Assembly: GCA_951217055.1 (NCBI GenBank)
Contig: OX578282.1
Span: 57,791,311-57,855,310 of the forward strand
Direction of reading: 5' to 3'
Origin: Gerris lacustris
Taxonomy: Eukaryota > Arthropoda > Insecta > Hemiptera > Gerridae
Length of the DNA: 64,000 bases
Shown here: piece after piece, positions 11,501 to 24,700 of the stretch
How the letters are laid out: every line of letters begins with the position of its first letter
How positions within the stretch are numbered: position 1 is the stretch's first letter
Position numbers and translations under genes: made by a program
The notes under the pieces: model-generated
What the model was told of the DNA's origin: nothing
The model's database searches: none
Seen by the model: only the letters and a program-made list of their open reading frames with translations

Positions 11501-14500
11501 ACCCCTGCTCTATTGCCGATGTTACCTATACTTTTGCATATTTTATGAAATATAAATGCATATATATATGTGTGCATACTTAAAATTTATACATTCATAT
11601 AAACCCGTGCCCCATAATTTATTAAACATTTTTACAAAACTTTGAATTACTAATATGATTTTGGTTTTATTAATAAATTTAACAAATTAAACAACAAACT
11701 GCCAAATTAATTTAAAATATGTACTTACGCTTATTTTGCTAGGATAAAGAGTAATAATGAATAATAAAAATATCGTAATGGCCTTTACGCTACCCTGTTG
11801 GGGCATCCTCCGAGGTATGCTAGGCTTTGAAAGTATGGTCAATCTTTAGCGCGCTAGCGGCCATATGAAAGAAGCTAATGAGTTGGTTCTAGTCTTATTT
11901 TTTAGAAAATTTTATCAGCTTTCTTTTTAATTAGAAGTAATTTTTCTCTAGGATGCGTCGTTTCGGAGTTATAAGTGAAAAACTAAAAGAACTTCCAAAA
12001 TTTTATGGTTTTTCGCTATTTGTATGGTGAAGCCATATCCGAATCTAGTCGATAACGAGATTTTCAGATTCAGCACCCCAAAAAACATAAAGATCCGTCG
12101 AGAAAAATTCTTCAGCAATTTTTTCCTGAATTTACTACTTTCCGTCACCAAATGACTGGACTATTAACCGTATTAAGATGATCAGTGTGCTCAATTTTTT
12201 TTATTTTGTTAAAAAAAAATCTGCCTTCAGTCCCTCCTCCTAATCTAGTAATAATAATTATTGTAGAATTCTGGCTCTTGGAGCCATTTATATCGCTGCA
12301 ATCCTTAGGGTATGCAATACGCAATTCACTGTATTCAGGGTTGTGTCGCGAAAATGTTAAGGAGAAATTTATAGGGTCGCAGTATCAAAAAGGTTGGGAA
12401 CCCCTGCTATACACCATCAAACCTAAATTAGGGTTCTAAACAAAGGTACTATTCACATATGATGTGATATTCTCTTATCACTATTACCTGTCATCATCGA
12501 GATAAAGCCTGGATCTCTGTTGTTCTCTTTGCTGCTCTTGAAGAGCTTCTTTGCTGGTGGTTTCGTCTACGAGAGTGGGAGGAGCCACGGTGATACCTTC
12601 TCCTTGGGGCATGAATCCGTATTTGTTTGCTCCGTACTCGACCACACGTACTTTACCTACGTCGTCAACGTATCCGTACTTGCCCATCACCTAGAATAAA
12701 CAAATACATAATAACATATAATTTATCAGCAATAGTATCAGTTTTACGAAAAACAAATTCGACCAAGAATATTTTACCATTTATATAAGATTTCAAGTTC
12801 TGTGTTTGTTTTTATGTGAACATGTTCAAGATGAGATATTTTACCTAACTTAATTTTTAAAAATTTAATAATAACGTATTTAAGAAACATGAAGGTTGAA
12901 GTAATGAAGAAGCAAGTGCATTGGAGCATCTTAATATAAAAAAATAAAGAAGATACCCAAAGTAAATTTAATTTACAAAGACAAAGTTAGCTTTATGTTA
13001 CCAATGATAAGGCAAAGCTGCTAATTTTTCTTAACTACATCTTTCTAAAGTTAACTTATTATTTTCTAATTCTTCTATATAAAGAAATACTATTTACTAT
13101 AGCTCATTGGTCATACAAAAAATCATAAAATCATTATTAATATAATTTCATTATCACAATTATTCATATGAAATGGATGGCAAATAAATGGTAACATCAT
13201 TTTACCTTAATGATTTCAACAATGTTCATGCCATAAAAGTTTTAAAAGTCTATTTTTCTGTTTTGATTTTGGCAAAATAGTATATTATGTTACTAGGCTG
13301 TGAAGTGAGTTTTTTCTTTACCGCGGCAATTGCATTTACTATCGAGCGAAGCGAGACAGTAAATATTGCCAAGGTAAAGAAAAAACACTTCACAGTCGCG
13401 TAGCATATGCTATTTTTTCCGAGGTAGCAGACAATGAAAAAACATTAAATATTAATCACTAATCAATATATAATAATAAGAAATATTTGTACATACTTAA
13501 GACTTAAAAAAATAAACCTTAAAAAGAGGTTACACTATAAGAAAAGATAAATAAAACGCATTGACATCTCGCGGATTTTAATCGTACTAGAAGCATTTCT
13601 ACAAATACTGCAGCGGTACTAACGGAAGTTTTGACAACTACCCGCCGGACATAAAAAATCTTTTAGTTCCTAGGACGTAAAAGATTTTTTCGTTACAGCT
13701 AGGAGTAATGAAAAGATTTTTTAAGTCCACGTAATGAAAAAATGGATTTTAGCTATGTCTTTTAGGCTCTAAAGTTACTATTTCACAGCCTACTACGGAA
13801 AAAAGGTATTTTTTGTTTCTTCTTCCTTTTTTCTGGTTGTTGCAAGAGATTAAAGCAAAAAGAAAAGTCGCACTTTTTTCTTTTCAAAATATCTCACAAT
13901 CATTTAAGTAAATCCAACTTCATTCATATACGAGTAGATTTATCATTTATTTATTCTCCTGGTATTACAAACTCGTGTTGGCCTAAGGCTTGATTTGATT
14001 TACCGTATTTCTTAGAATAGAATACGCACTTTTTTATCTGTTTTTTTTTTTCCATCAAGAAAATCGGGATGTGTGTTACATTCGAAGTGCGTTTTGTCGA
14101 TGTTTAAAGTGTAACAGATCGCTTACCTTCTGTAAACGGCGTCACGTAAGATAACAAACTATTTTCTACGAACTTCTCGTTCAAGTATTGCGAAGATCGT
14201 GTTTTTACTTTTGCCGCGATATTCTTGTCAGACACTTATCCTTTTTTGCTCATTTTCAGTAATTTTAACGTGATTGCTGACATCGTGTTCTTACTTTTAC
14301 CGGGATATTCTTGTCATCCTATTTCACTCGTTTCAATGTGTTCAATTTCTGATGAGATGGGTTTTAGTTGTACCTATTGGTATTTCTTGTTAGCTCAGTT
14401 CTCTTTCTGTTCCTCGTCTGTTGTCTTTTCGGTTTACGTTCACTATCGCGATGAAGGGGGGGGGGGGCTCTTTAATACTGCCGATTGAAAAATTTGTTTA

Positions 14501-15670
14501 CATTTTTGTGTAAGGTAGCTACATAATATCTATCTGATGTTGTGGTAAAATAATGATAATAATCCCTAAAATTTTCACTCATAAAAGTTATGACATAAAA
14601 TTTTATTGGATCTTAGACAAACTGATTAGACTATTAAATGATTAACAGACTTCTCTGCTTTCTTGCTATTCTTACTACCACTCTGCCAGCATAGCAGCTG
14701 CCTTATAGCTAAGAAAGAATCATTATTTCAACATGAATGTTGTTATGTCTGATGAACAAATTAGTAAATAAATGTGAACGGAAGATTTTTTCGTTTAAAA
14801 TTATTAGAAATAAATATTATATATTTATTATTATTATTATTATTAGGAAGAAGATGCCCAGGTATGGGCAAAACATAGATTAAAGTGAAATAAAAATTTG
14901 AAAAATATAAATGTTTGTAATTATCATCCTTTTAGACCCATATAAATGCGAAGAAAGATGCATTAATGTATTTCAGAGATTTTTTTGGTTCAAAAATCGG
15001 GATTGCGTCTTATATTTATTGAGAACGTTGTAAATTCGAAGTAATACGGTAATTCTCTTCCCCTACAAATCATGACAACAGCAAACTGTTATTTCTTATA
15101 TTAACACAATGTTACAGTACCTCTCCAGTGGTAAGCTTGGTTTCGATCTTGAAACTGCCGTCGCCTCCTTCGTATCCGTAAGTGTAAGAACCGTCCTCAT
15201 TGTGCCTAAACAAAGAACAAGATAATATTAAACTATAAACTTTTATCAATTGATAAACTAAACAAACAAAATAGACTGCCAATTAGTGTTTTCACATAGC
15301 TTCCTCGCATCCTATCATATACATATTGTTATAATGTTTATTGTGTAAAAGATATTAAAAGTTTTAGCGATCTTTAACACTTCATAGCGGTGTCGCTGTT
15401 GGTTTTACTGAAAAATTGTATTTGTAAAAAATGCTTGTCTCATTGAATAGATGAAGTTAGATTTTTTTCCCGACCTAAAATTCCAATTTTAAATTTGAAG
15501 ACCACGTTTACGCGAGCGTTGCTCGTGAACGCTTGGACGGATAATGTTGTCCAACGAACTCGTCCTGGGCATTGGTAAAATGAACATGTCTACCAAATTT
15601 CATCAAAATCGGTTGACATTTACTCAAGTTATCGTCGCACGTTTCAAAATTCACGGACACACAGACCGTC

Positions 15671-15719
<49 letters not shown>

Positions 15720-18700
15720 CGAGACCAAAAATGTTCCCTGATGTCTGAAACGGATTTCTGTCTTGGAATTTTTAAAATCGGAGGCATAAAAGTTTTTCGT
15801 TCTCAAAAGTGAACACAATGCTTCCGTTACCTTCGGTAAGCTCGGAAGCAAAATAAAATAATAATAATTATATGATTAAGTTCGTAAATTAATAATGATT
15901 AGTATAAGTCCCAATTCGAATAGGAGGTTTTCGATGAGATGTAAATGTTTGAATATTTAGGCTAATATTCATTATATCGCTACATAATAGGCGTTTAAGT
16001 CCCCTCAACTGGCCCAAATCGTATGTTATAATTTCTAAACGTGAATAATATTTTATTTTACTTCAGGTACAAAAGTTGTAGTGCAGTGAGTACTTGGGTA
16101 TTCGACGTTGCGTGTGTAAGTAATTGTGATTTCTTTATTTTTTCACTATCTCGTAAAAAGAGAAAGTATTGTGATGTCGCGAAAATTCTATTTTGAAATT
16201 TGATGAATTTACACGTTTTGAGGTCCCCTGAGTCCAAAAAAGTTGTTTTTAAAAAATGTCTTTCTGTCGTCGGTCGTCTGTGCTGACACTTGGAGCCTAA
16301 ACTACTGGGCAGATTTTGACGGAATTTGGCATACATGTTTTAGAACAATTATACCCCGAGGAGAAATCTAGCAATTAACTTTAGCTCCAAATTTTGGGGC
16401 GCTACCCTCAAAAAAACTCTGAAAATACGCGAAAAAAAATTATTTCTCGAAAACGGTTCCGACAATTTTGATTAAAAAATTCTAAAATGTAGTCCAATTA
16501 AATACCAATCTAACGATATAAGCCGTTTACCTAGGGGAAATCTAGTTCCTGAGAAAATAGCTTTAAACGTGGACGGACTGAGGCCGGGTTCGATTCTCCG
16601 TTGAAGAAAAATTATTTTTATGATAAATTTTGATAAAATGTTCAATAATAATTAAATGTACCTATGAAAACTAAATAAATGGAAAATAATGGGATAAGTA
16701 ATTATATGAACTCGTCTGTGAGAAAGTTTATCTGAGTTGTCTCGGACCGATTTTTCCTATTAAAATCATTCATATTCTCACAAATATATGGAATTCCACC
16801 TTTAGTAAATATTGGTAAATATTTTAAACCTAAATTTTTGTAAAATTATCTTCGGGAAAAGATTGTGTTATGCAAATTTTTATTTTAGACTAATTTATTT
16901 TAGTCTCTTGGACATTTTTAATTTAATATTTTTATTTATTTAAGAAAAGAACAGAAAACCCTAATGTAAAGTTTAATTTATAATATATTATTTTTAAAAA
17001 AAATAGATCGTATCAGATATGTTTATTTAGGACAAATTAATTTGTTAATTTGCTACTTTCATTTTTCAATTCCAATATGCATTAAAATGTTAAAATATTA
17101 TTTATTTATATATTGCATCATATTATCTATTAACTAATTGTAGAAGATAATATAATTATGCTTTGTTACATCAAAATTTGTCTCTCATATAAGAATCTTA
17201 TTAGGTTCATACCAGGAATTATAAATGAGTGTCCATTAATCTAAAAAAAAAGCATCCATTGAGCATTCTCATAGTTTCTAATTACATCATTTCCGCGTGA
17301 TCCAAATTTGAGTTTTGGAACCGGTTTTATTTTAAAACCAGGGCGTAGCCTCTAACTGAGTCATAACTCTGTTTTATCTGGACGCCAAAACATTGTGTGG
17401 CCGACAGACAGACGCATTCCACCCTAGTGGGTTTTTAAACAATCTTCCAAGTTTTAGTTCCTTAAAGAAATCGATTTGTTGTTTAAAAAACATTTAAGTA
17501 GTCACGGTCAAATTAAAAAGTGGTTTGATTGACTTATTTTCTGTGTTATGACATAATAAATTAGATTCTCTAATCTAAAGTATATTTTCATTTTCAATTC
17601 AATCGTATTTATAATATGCAATATGGTTTTATCAAATTTATATTTAATTTAGTTAGATAGATTATATATGTTATGATTAAATTATTTTAATTAAAAAAAA
17701 TAAATAAATAAATAAAGTATTTCAACATGATTTGTATTTTCGATACTAAGCTTCTTACTTTTTCTGTTCAATTGACTGTGGTAATTTTCCATTAAATTTT
17801 GAAATAAAGAGTTTTTTTATTAAAAATTAAAATGATAAATTTAATATAAGATCAATAGGAGATTGTTTTTATTAAACCAAGCTTCTATTGTATAGTATAA
17901 TGTATACTAGTAGGTATTCAAGACGTAATAAGAAGTATTTAAATATCGATGGTTGAATTTAAATCTGGTTAAGAACCAAAAATAATTTTAAAAAAGCTAC
18001 AATTGTGATTGCAATATTTATTGGAAAATTAGTTAATGATGGCCTAAAGGTCGAAAGCTGGCTTTGAAATTACAATTTAATTTGTGGACAGGCGTTATTT
18101 TTTTATATTACTACTAGCATTTGGGGTTCATGCTAGGGATTAGTGGCTATGCGCATGTCAGGAAAAGAAAATTAATCCTACCTGGTTAGTTTTAAAGAAT
18201 ACTTAATCCTTTCTCCAATAATATAGTGTGTAATAGGAATAATATCTTATTATTTTAATAAAATATATAAAAGTACGTCTTGATTTAGCAGCAACTCTAT
18301 ATGAATATAATATGCTAATTAATATTCGGTAAAAGTTTATTAGAGAAATCAGATTAAATTGTGTCACAACTTAAATAAATAAGTCAGCCTCGGGTTCTCA
18401 CTCCCAATATCATAAAATTTTTAATTTTTCAGATTTCACCATCAAATAAGTTGAATTACTCGCTCGCCATTTTTCAATTTGATTATACTACTGGCGAAGG
18501 AATTTCACAATTTTACATTTTGCGACTGTTTAAATAGTACATATTTACTTTCAACTATTTGCACCACATTTGGAATCCACGTAGTAATGCAACTAGACAT
18601 CATTCAAGAGTTTGACTACCTCTTACGATTATTAATGGTTCATTAGTTTAATACAGTCCACATTTGGAGTCCACTTACTAATTTAATTAGACATCTTTGA

Positions 18701-21700
18701 TGTTATATTAGTTTTGTTACTAGTCCACTTACTAATTTAATTAGACATCTTTGATGTTATATTAGTTTTGTTACTAGTCCACTTACTAATTTAATTAGAC
18801 ATCTTTGATGTTATATTAGTTTTGTTACTAGTCCACTTACTAATTTAATTAGACATCTTTGATGTTATATTAGTTTTGTTACTAGTCCACTTACTAATTT
18901 AATTAGACATCTTTGATGTTATATTAGTTTTGTTAATCCTAATTTTCTTTAATAAAATTAAATGTTTAGTAAGCATTTATGAATAGGTTGTAATAAGAAC
19001 AAGTTCAAAATTAGAATGAAAACATATATTGAATTATTTATAACAATGCTTGTTTTTTTAGATTATTTTCTCTTTATGTCTATATTATAATGATTCAAAA
19101 TTTGTTAATTGAATTTCCCTTATACTCTTACTCATTTTAGAAGGAACCATTCGTTACATTGTAACCTTAAGGTCAGATGTACTTAACAGTGAAACACATG
19201 AAAGTGTTATAATTTAGGTGGTCAGTATAATTACACAGTTCCTGTGTTTTTAAAAGGTACCGAAATGTTTTCACTCGGTAATCAGATAAGAGTCTCTTGT
19301 GCTACACCTTGTAGATATATATTTATAAAGAAAGAGAAAATATTTCGCGTTATCACGTTCTATAATAATGATGGTTATAATTTCATATGGTTCTGTGCTT
19401 TCAGCGGGGCGCGGTTCAGACCGCTGCTTCACACTCGGTTACCTCGCTAATCCCACATTCTCTTTCTTATTTCTTATTTGCGATTAGTTATTAACTTCTA
19501 GTAATAGAGTTCATTGTATTACGACTTTATTACTTAGTACTTATGCCACTGCGTATATGGAAGGTTTTTTTATTCTCATTTAGTTTTAATAACTTTGACG
19601 AAAGTTTTTGAATGTCCTTTTGGTGTGTTACCTATTACTTATATCTTTCGATTAACCTATCTAACTCTAATCTCTAACTATTTGGTTACAGGCATGTTTT
19701 ATACTTATAATTCGACGTCTAGTTAAATTGTAAGGTTAGTGATATAAACTTTTTTGTTTCACACGGTTGAATAACTTCCTACGTAGTTTGATAGTTCACC
19801 CCTTAAGATGGCTGTATATAATGTATCAGTAGATTAACACCTCTATTATTTATGGAATTCTCTAAGCCCCTGGAATTGTGTATCCAAGATTCTTATTAGT
19901 ATCCTTAAAATATACCGAATCAAAGTATCTGGGAATTCAAGAACTAATAAAGTATGTATAATATACCCCCTTAAATCCTTAGAATAAAAATAATTTTTAT
20001 TGGTAAAATGCTAAGACCGCAACGCTTGAATGCATTGCAAAGTTAGTTTTGTACGTGTAGCGAGATTAGTTGTTAAAACATTCAGATTTATTTTGCAACA
20101 ATTGCTGGAAATATTATACCTGCTTAAGTTGGCTAGGTTAAAAGGAAATAATAAAAATCCTTACAGACAATTAAAACGTTAAGGTCCACATATCAAGAAT
20201 CTATAGTTACAGTATCAGCAAATTAGGTTTAATTACTTGAATTACTTAATATCATTAAGTCCAAATGAATTACTTAGGTTGTTTACTAAAACTGGTAGTC
20301 TAGGAGATAGTCTAGGAGATAGCCTAGGAGATAGCATGCAAAAATAGTCTGACTAACATCAAGCTATAATTTAGTGTACAAGTTAATTCGTCAGTATCTT
20401 TTAAGAATATGTGGTCGGCTAAGTTCGTCTGCGGAACATAGCTTAGCATTAGGCATTTGAAAAAAACAAACCGGTGGAGAGCGCCCATATCCCGCCCTAT
20501 TTAATGGACGAATGTGATTTTCATGATCCTGAGTACAAAATTAGTTTGTAGACCAAAAACCAAGTTAATGTTAGTTTGATACTTGAAAGGTGGCCACTTT
20601 GATTTGGTGTAATATATGAATAACTAACCTATTTTGTACTCAGGATCATGAAAATCACATTTTCCACCAAAATGGGAGGGACATGGCCGTCTCCACAGTT
20701 TTTTTTAAATGGCTATTGTCAAGGTATAATATGTACCCCGTAGACGATCAGCAGTCGACCACTGGAAGATTAACTTGTACATAAAAGTTCTACCTCGATG
20801 TTAATCAGAAACTTTTTTGCACGCTATCTCCTGGACTATTAGGTTAAAGTTTTGTTTGTAATTGAAATAATAATTCTACTGTCATATCATCATGTCCTTA
20901 TATGCATCTGTACCATGCTTAAAATCTTTGTAGACTATTTTCTTGATACAATTTTTATTAATATGTTCCTTTTATAAACTATATATTTATTGAAATATTG
21001 TATGGAATGTATACCTGTTGATTTGTTTGATGATAGCTACAGGAGGGGTAGGCTTAGGAGCAGGCTGTGGTTGGGGGGCAGGCCTTGATGGGGGCCTGTA
21101 GGCCGGCCTGGAAGGAAGAGCGAAATCTTCATCTTCTAGATAATTTCCTTGAGCATAGCAGCTTACGGCCACGCAGGCCAGAACCACGGCTAACTGTAAA
21201 AAAACAAACAAATTTACACTATTAAATCCTGTTTAAGCTACTTTTACTTTTTTTTTTTTTTTTTTTTATTTGTAAAGAATATTACAACTACATAAAAAAA
21301 ATGTAACAAGTAACATTGTTAATTAAGTATATACAAGAACATGATGTCATGGTGGGAGAAGCAACTCAGTAGTTGTACTCCCTAGCTTGTTAACATTATT
21401 TAATTAAAAGAAAACATAAACATAATTTCATATATATATATACTTTTTTTTCCTAATCGCATAGGTGATCGCGAGGCCACAGTCTTTTAAGACGGCGAGG
21501 AGGGTTACTTGGTATCGTGCGGGAGGAGAGGGATTGTACTAAAGGATTAGGATGGGAAGCTAGGGAACTATGAAAAGTTTGATATCGGGAAACTGCTAGG
21601 TCTCGAACGAAGGGAACTTTGAAGTCATTGTGGAGGATTAGGTTAGAAACATAAAAAGGTGCGTTAGCGATTTTGCGGAGTATAATGGATTGTAGTGTTT

Positions 21701-24700
21701 GGAGCCTTTTTAGATTGGAATGCTTTGCTGTTCCCCATAACTCGAGTCCGTACGTCCAGATTGGTTTAATAATAGAATTATAGATCAGGAGTTTATTAGA
21801 TAGCGAGAGTTTAGATTGATTATTTAGAAGTCTAGTCATTAGTTTGTATCGTCTGTTAGTCTGTTGTCGTTTTTGTTTTGTGTGTGTAGCCCAAGTCAGT
21901 CTTCTATCAAAATGTAATCCTAGATAGCGGGTCTGCTCTGACTGAGGAATAGGAATTTGGTTGAGAGTGACTGAAGGACATGTTGCTCGACGTAACGAAA
22001 AAGTGACATGTACACTTTTACGTTCGTTAATTTTGATCCTCCATTTTCTCAACCAAGGGCCCAGGAGATTTAAGTGATTTTGAAGTTGGTCTGAAGCTAT
22101 GATAGGGTCTTCGTGGGTTGAGAGGATACTTTTATCATCGGCGAATGTGGATAAAATCGTGGTAGGATATTCAGGAAGGTCGGAAGTGTAGACGGTGTAA
22201 AGGAGAGGACCGAGGATGCTGCCCTGGGGGACACCAGCCAGCACGGGGTATGTTTTGGAAAAGGATTGGTTCTGAGTGACTTGGAAATAGCGCTCACTGA
22301 GATAGGATTTAAGGATAAGGAGGTATGTGAAAGGGAGGAATTGCTTGAGCTTCCACAGCAACCCGGCGTGCCAGACCCGTTTCCTCTTTTTTAATTCCTC
22401 TTTTTTACCGCCCTAGGGTAGTAAAAAAGAAGAATTCTTCACACCTTTAAGCACGATTACCGAGTTTGTTTACACTTAAAAAAACTAATTTGCTGTTTGT
22501 TTAATAAAAGTAACTGTTTGTATCGAGTTTTTTTGTGAAAAACAATGAGTGATTTAAGTGATTATGACGAATACGAGGAGAATAATACGCCTCCCGAAAT
22601 AATTAATTCGGCACAAAATACAACTAATGAATTAATGTCATCTTTATCAAAAGAGAAATACGAACTTGCATACAGGAAGTTTATTTTTTCTGTATTTATT
22701 ATTAAAATCCAACAATCGTAGATAAAGTACGGTACGCAACTCTTGCGAAAACGGCATTTTAATTTGATCGTGTGGTTTTTCTACCCTCGCTGTCGCTCGG
22801 GTGCAAACTCCACACTCGCATGCAAAATGATATACTTTCCGCACTAGATGCATAATGTACTATTACAGAAGCATTTTTCTACTTCCACAGTACGACCTGT
22901 ACCTCAATGGTTTTCTTAAGCCTTTATGTAGCATGTTGTTTATTGATTTGTTTTAAAAAAATATTATATTGTTGTTATCAGAATTATGATCACCGTGTTT
23001 TGTTCAGCCATTAACTTCTTGTATTCTAAGTTACCTTTTAATAATCGAATAATAATGTTGTTGCATTTAAAATTGATCAACAAATACCACTATATACTTT
23101 TATACCATTATTATATTTATAAAATCCTATTTTATGTTAAGTTATAATGAAGTTCAATGCAAATACTGTATCGAGGTCAGTGTGCTTACCAGTACAAAAT
23201 ATTCCTTTCTCTAAACGACCCCTTTAACGCTATCTAGCGTTCGTATGTGGAACTTATTCTTAATTGAATCTGTTTTTACAATAACTGTATTATAACGCCA
23301 TCTAGCGGTCGTTTAGTTTATTGCATTCTTTTAGATATAATTAGGATAAAATAGAACTCTCCCATTTTTTCCCCAAAGTACAAATATTCTTTATTAAGTA
23401 AATAAATTTAGATGGTAAATGATCCTAATAGATAAAATGAAAGATTAAATTTTACAAAGAAATAATGTGGGGCCCAAAATAAATCAGTTAAAAAATAAAT
23501 AAGGTTGGTAACGCTTACTTGAAAGATGAGAGAAAAAAAAGAAAGAAAACTTGTGCTAAAATACCATGTTTGGATTTTGGTGGATGATTAATTTGATAGA
23601 TACACTAAACTCAACTCTTTGAAATCAAAAGAAGAACAATTATTCTTATTACGAGGTCTTTAGGGATTAAGAAAAGATAAAATTTTTCTTTTTGTTAAGC
23701 TATATTTCGCCCATACCTGGGCATCTTCAGGCTTGAACTGTACTATCCAGAAAATATCATCACAGATTTACAAATAATAAATTACAAATTTGGAGTAACC
23801 GTTAAAAACAAAACCAACTCTCCCATTCTATTGTTAACGAGTTACTCAAGAACAATTGTATATCAAAAGATTCTCTAGGATTCTCAAGTATATCTATATA
23901 GTTTGCTTATAAATCAAGGCAACCACATTTATTCCAATAAAATAAGTTTGTTTTGATTTGTAGGTCTTCATATAAATAAAATAACTTATCTAAATAAAGG
24001 CAGACTATGTTATCAAAACAAAACAATAAAGTATAATTAATTTTGCAAGTTAAATTATATTCTACAGAGTTCTGTATGAAATGCAAATAAGACAAATAAC
24101 TAAAGGTGAATTAGATAAAAATAAAGTGGAAGGAAATCAGCTGTTGCACACACCCTCTAAACACATGTGATTTATCAACATCACGCCACGCGGTTGGGAA
24201 CAAGGGAGGGGTTAGTTCCAACCTGAAATAAGCTTAGTATTCATGTTTATAAATATAAAATAAAAGATTGTTATTTTCTGTATGAGGGTCACTTCTCTAA
24301 ACTGTAAGAGGAATAGGAAGAGGGAACTGGTCTCTTGTAAAGCATAAAGCAGGACTTCAAGGACTTATAACTGTAGCAGGATATCAAGGAAAATTTCCTA
24401 GTTTTGACATCCATCTCACCCAGTCAGACTTTTAACTGTCTCCTTGTCTAGCCAAGAATCGATAGCTTAATCACTACCTGTACTGATTTCCACATAACGC
24501 TTCCAGTGTTCATTCATTTCTGGTTTAGTATTTTTAATATTTTTATACGTTTCAACATCAGCTGCTTCACTTGTTTAGATATCCAATTTGATCGTACAAT
24601 TAATTTATTGTAATTTTCTGTCTACCTGTATTTTTTAAAACTTTTGTTTAACTTTCAATGCAGGTATGTATGTTGGGGTCAAATCTTGCAACTGAATATT

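Larger units (their letters stand above)
8557..12487 (-). other. Intron 4 (3.9 kb)
   Basis: Holds the duplicated terminal coding segment near 9.2 kb, and a hAT-like element with a nested 1.1-kb foldback from 10.6 to 12.4 kb. Between about 9260 and 10600 I see only plain AT-rich sequence without a gene or a clear repeat. Confidence 0.8.
15206..21014 (-). other. Intron 2 (5.8 kb)
   Basis: Contains a RepA/RepB chimera with a (GACA)n tract (15270-15852), a RepC copy (16139-16760), a five-unit 54-bp tandem array (18669-18935) and a foldback element (20296-20841). 16761-18567 and 18936-20295 hold no recognisable gene or long repeat; a small GC-rich patch at 19403-19450 is unexplained. Confidence 0.8.

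Noticed and set aside
15508..15851. Cys/Ser/Val- and Thr/Asp/Arg-rich open frames
   Set aside because: They translate the (GACA)n tract in both directions.
18669..18935. CRISPR-like array (also 33667-33828)
   Set aside because: Units are contiguous with no unique spacers, in a eukaryotic intron; plain tandem repeats.
19403..19450. Possible plus-strand exon after TTTCAG (GC-rich patch)
   Set aside because: Only about 45 bp before a stop, with no partner exon or recognisable peptide; recorded only as an unexplained GC-rich patch.
20987..21211. Open frame starting MFVFLQLAVV as the N-terminus of the cuticle protein
   Set aside because: MFVFLQ is the translation of a T-run and CAG acceptor; the exon starts at 21193 and a start codon in an upstream exon is needed.
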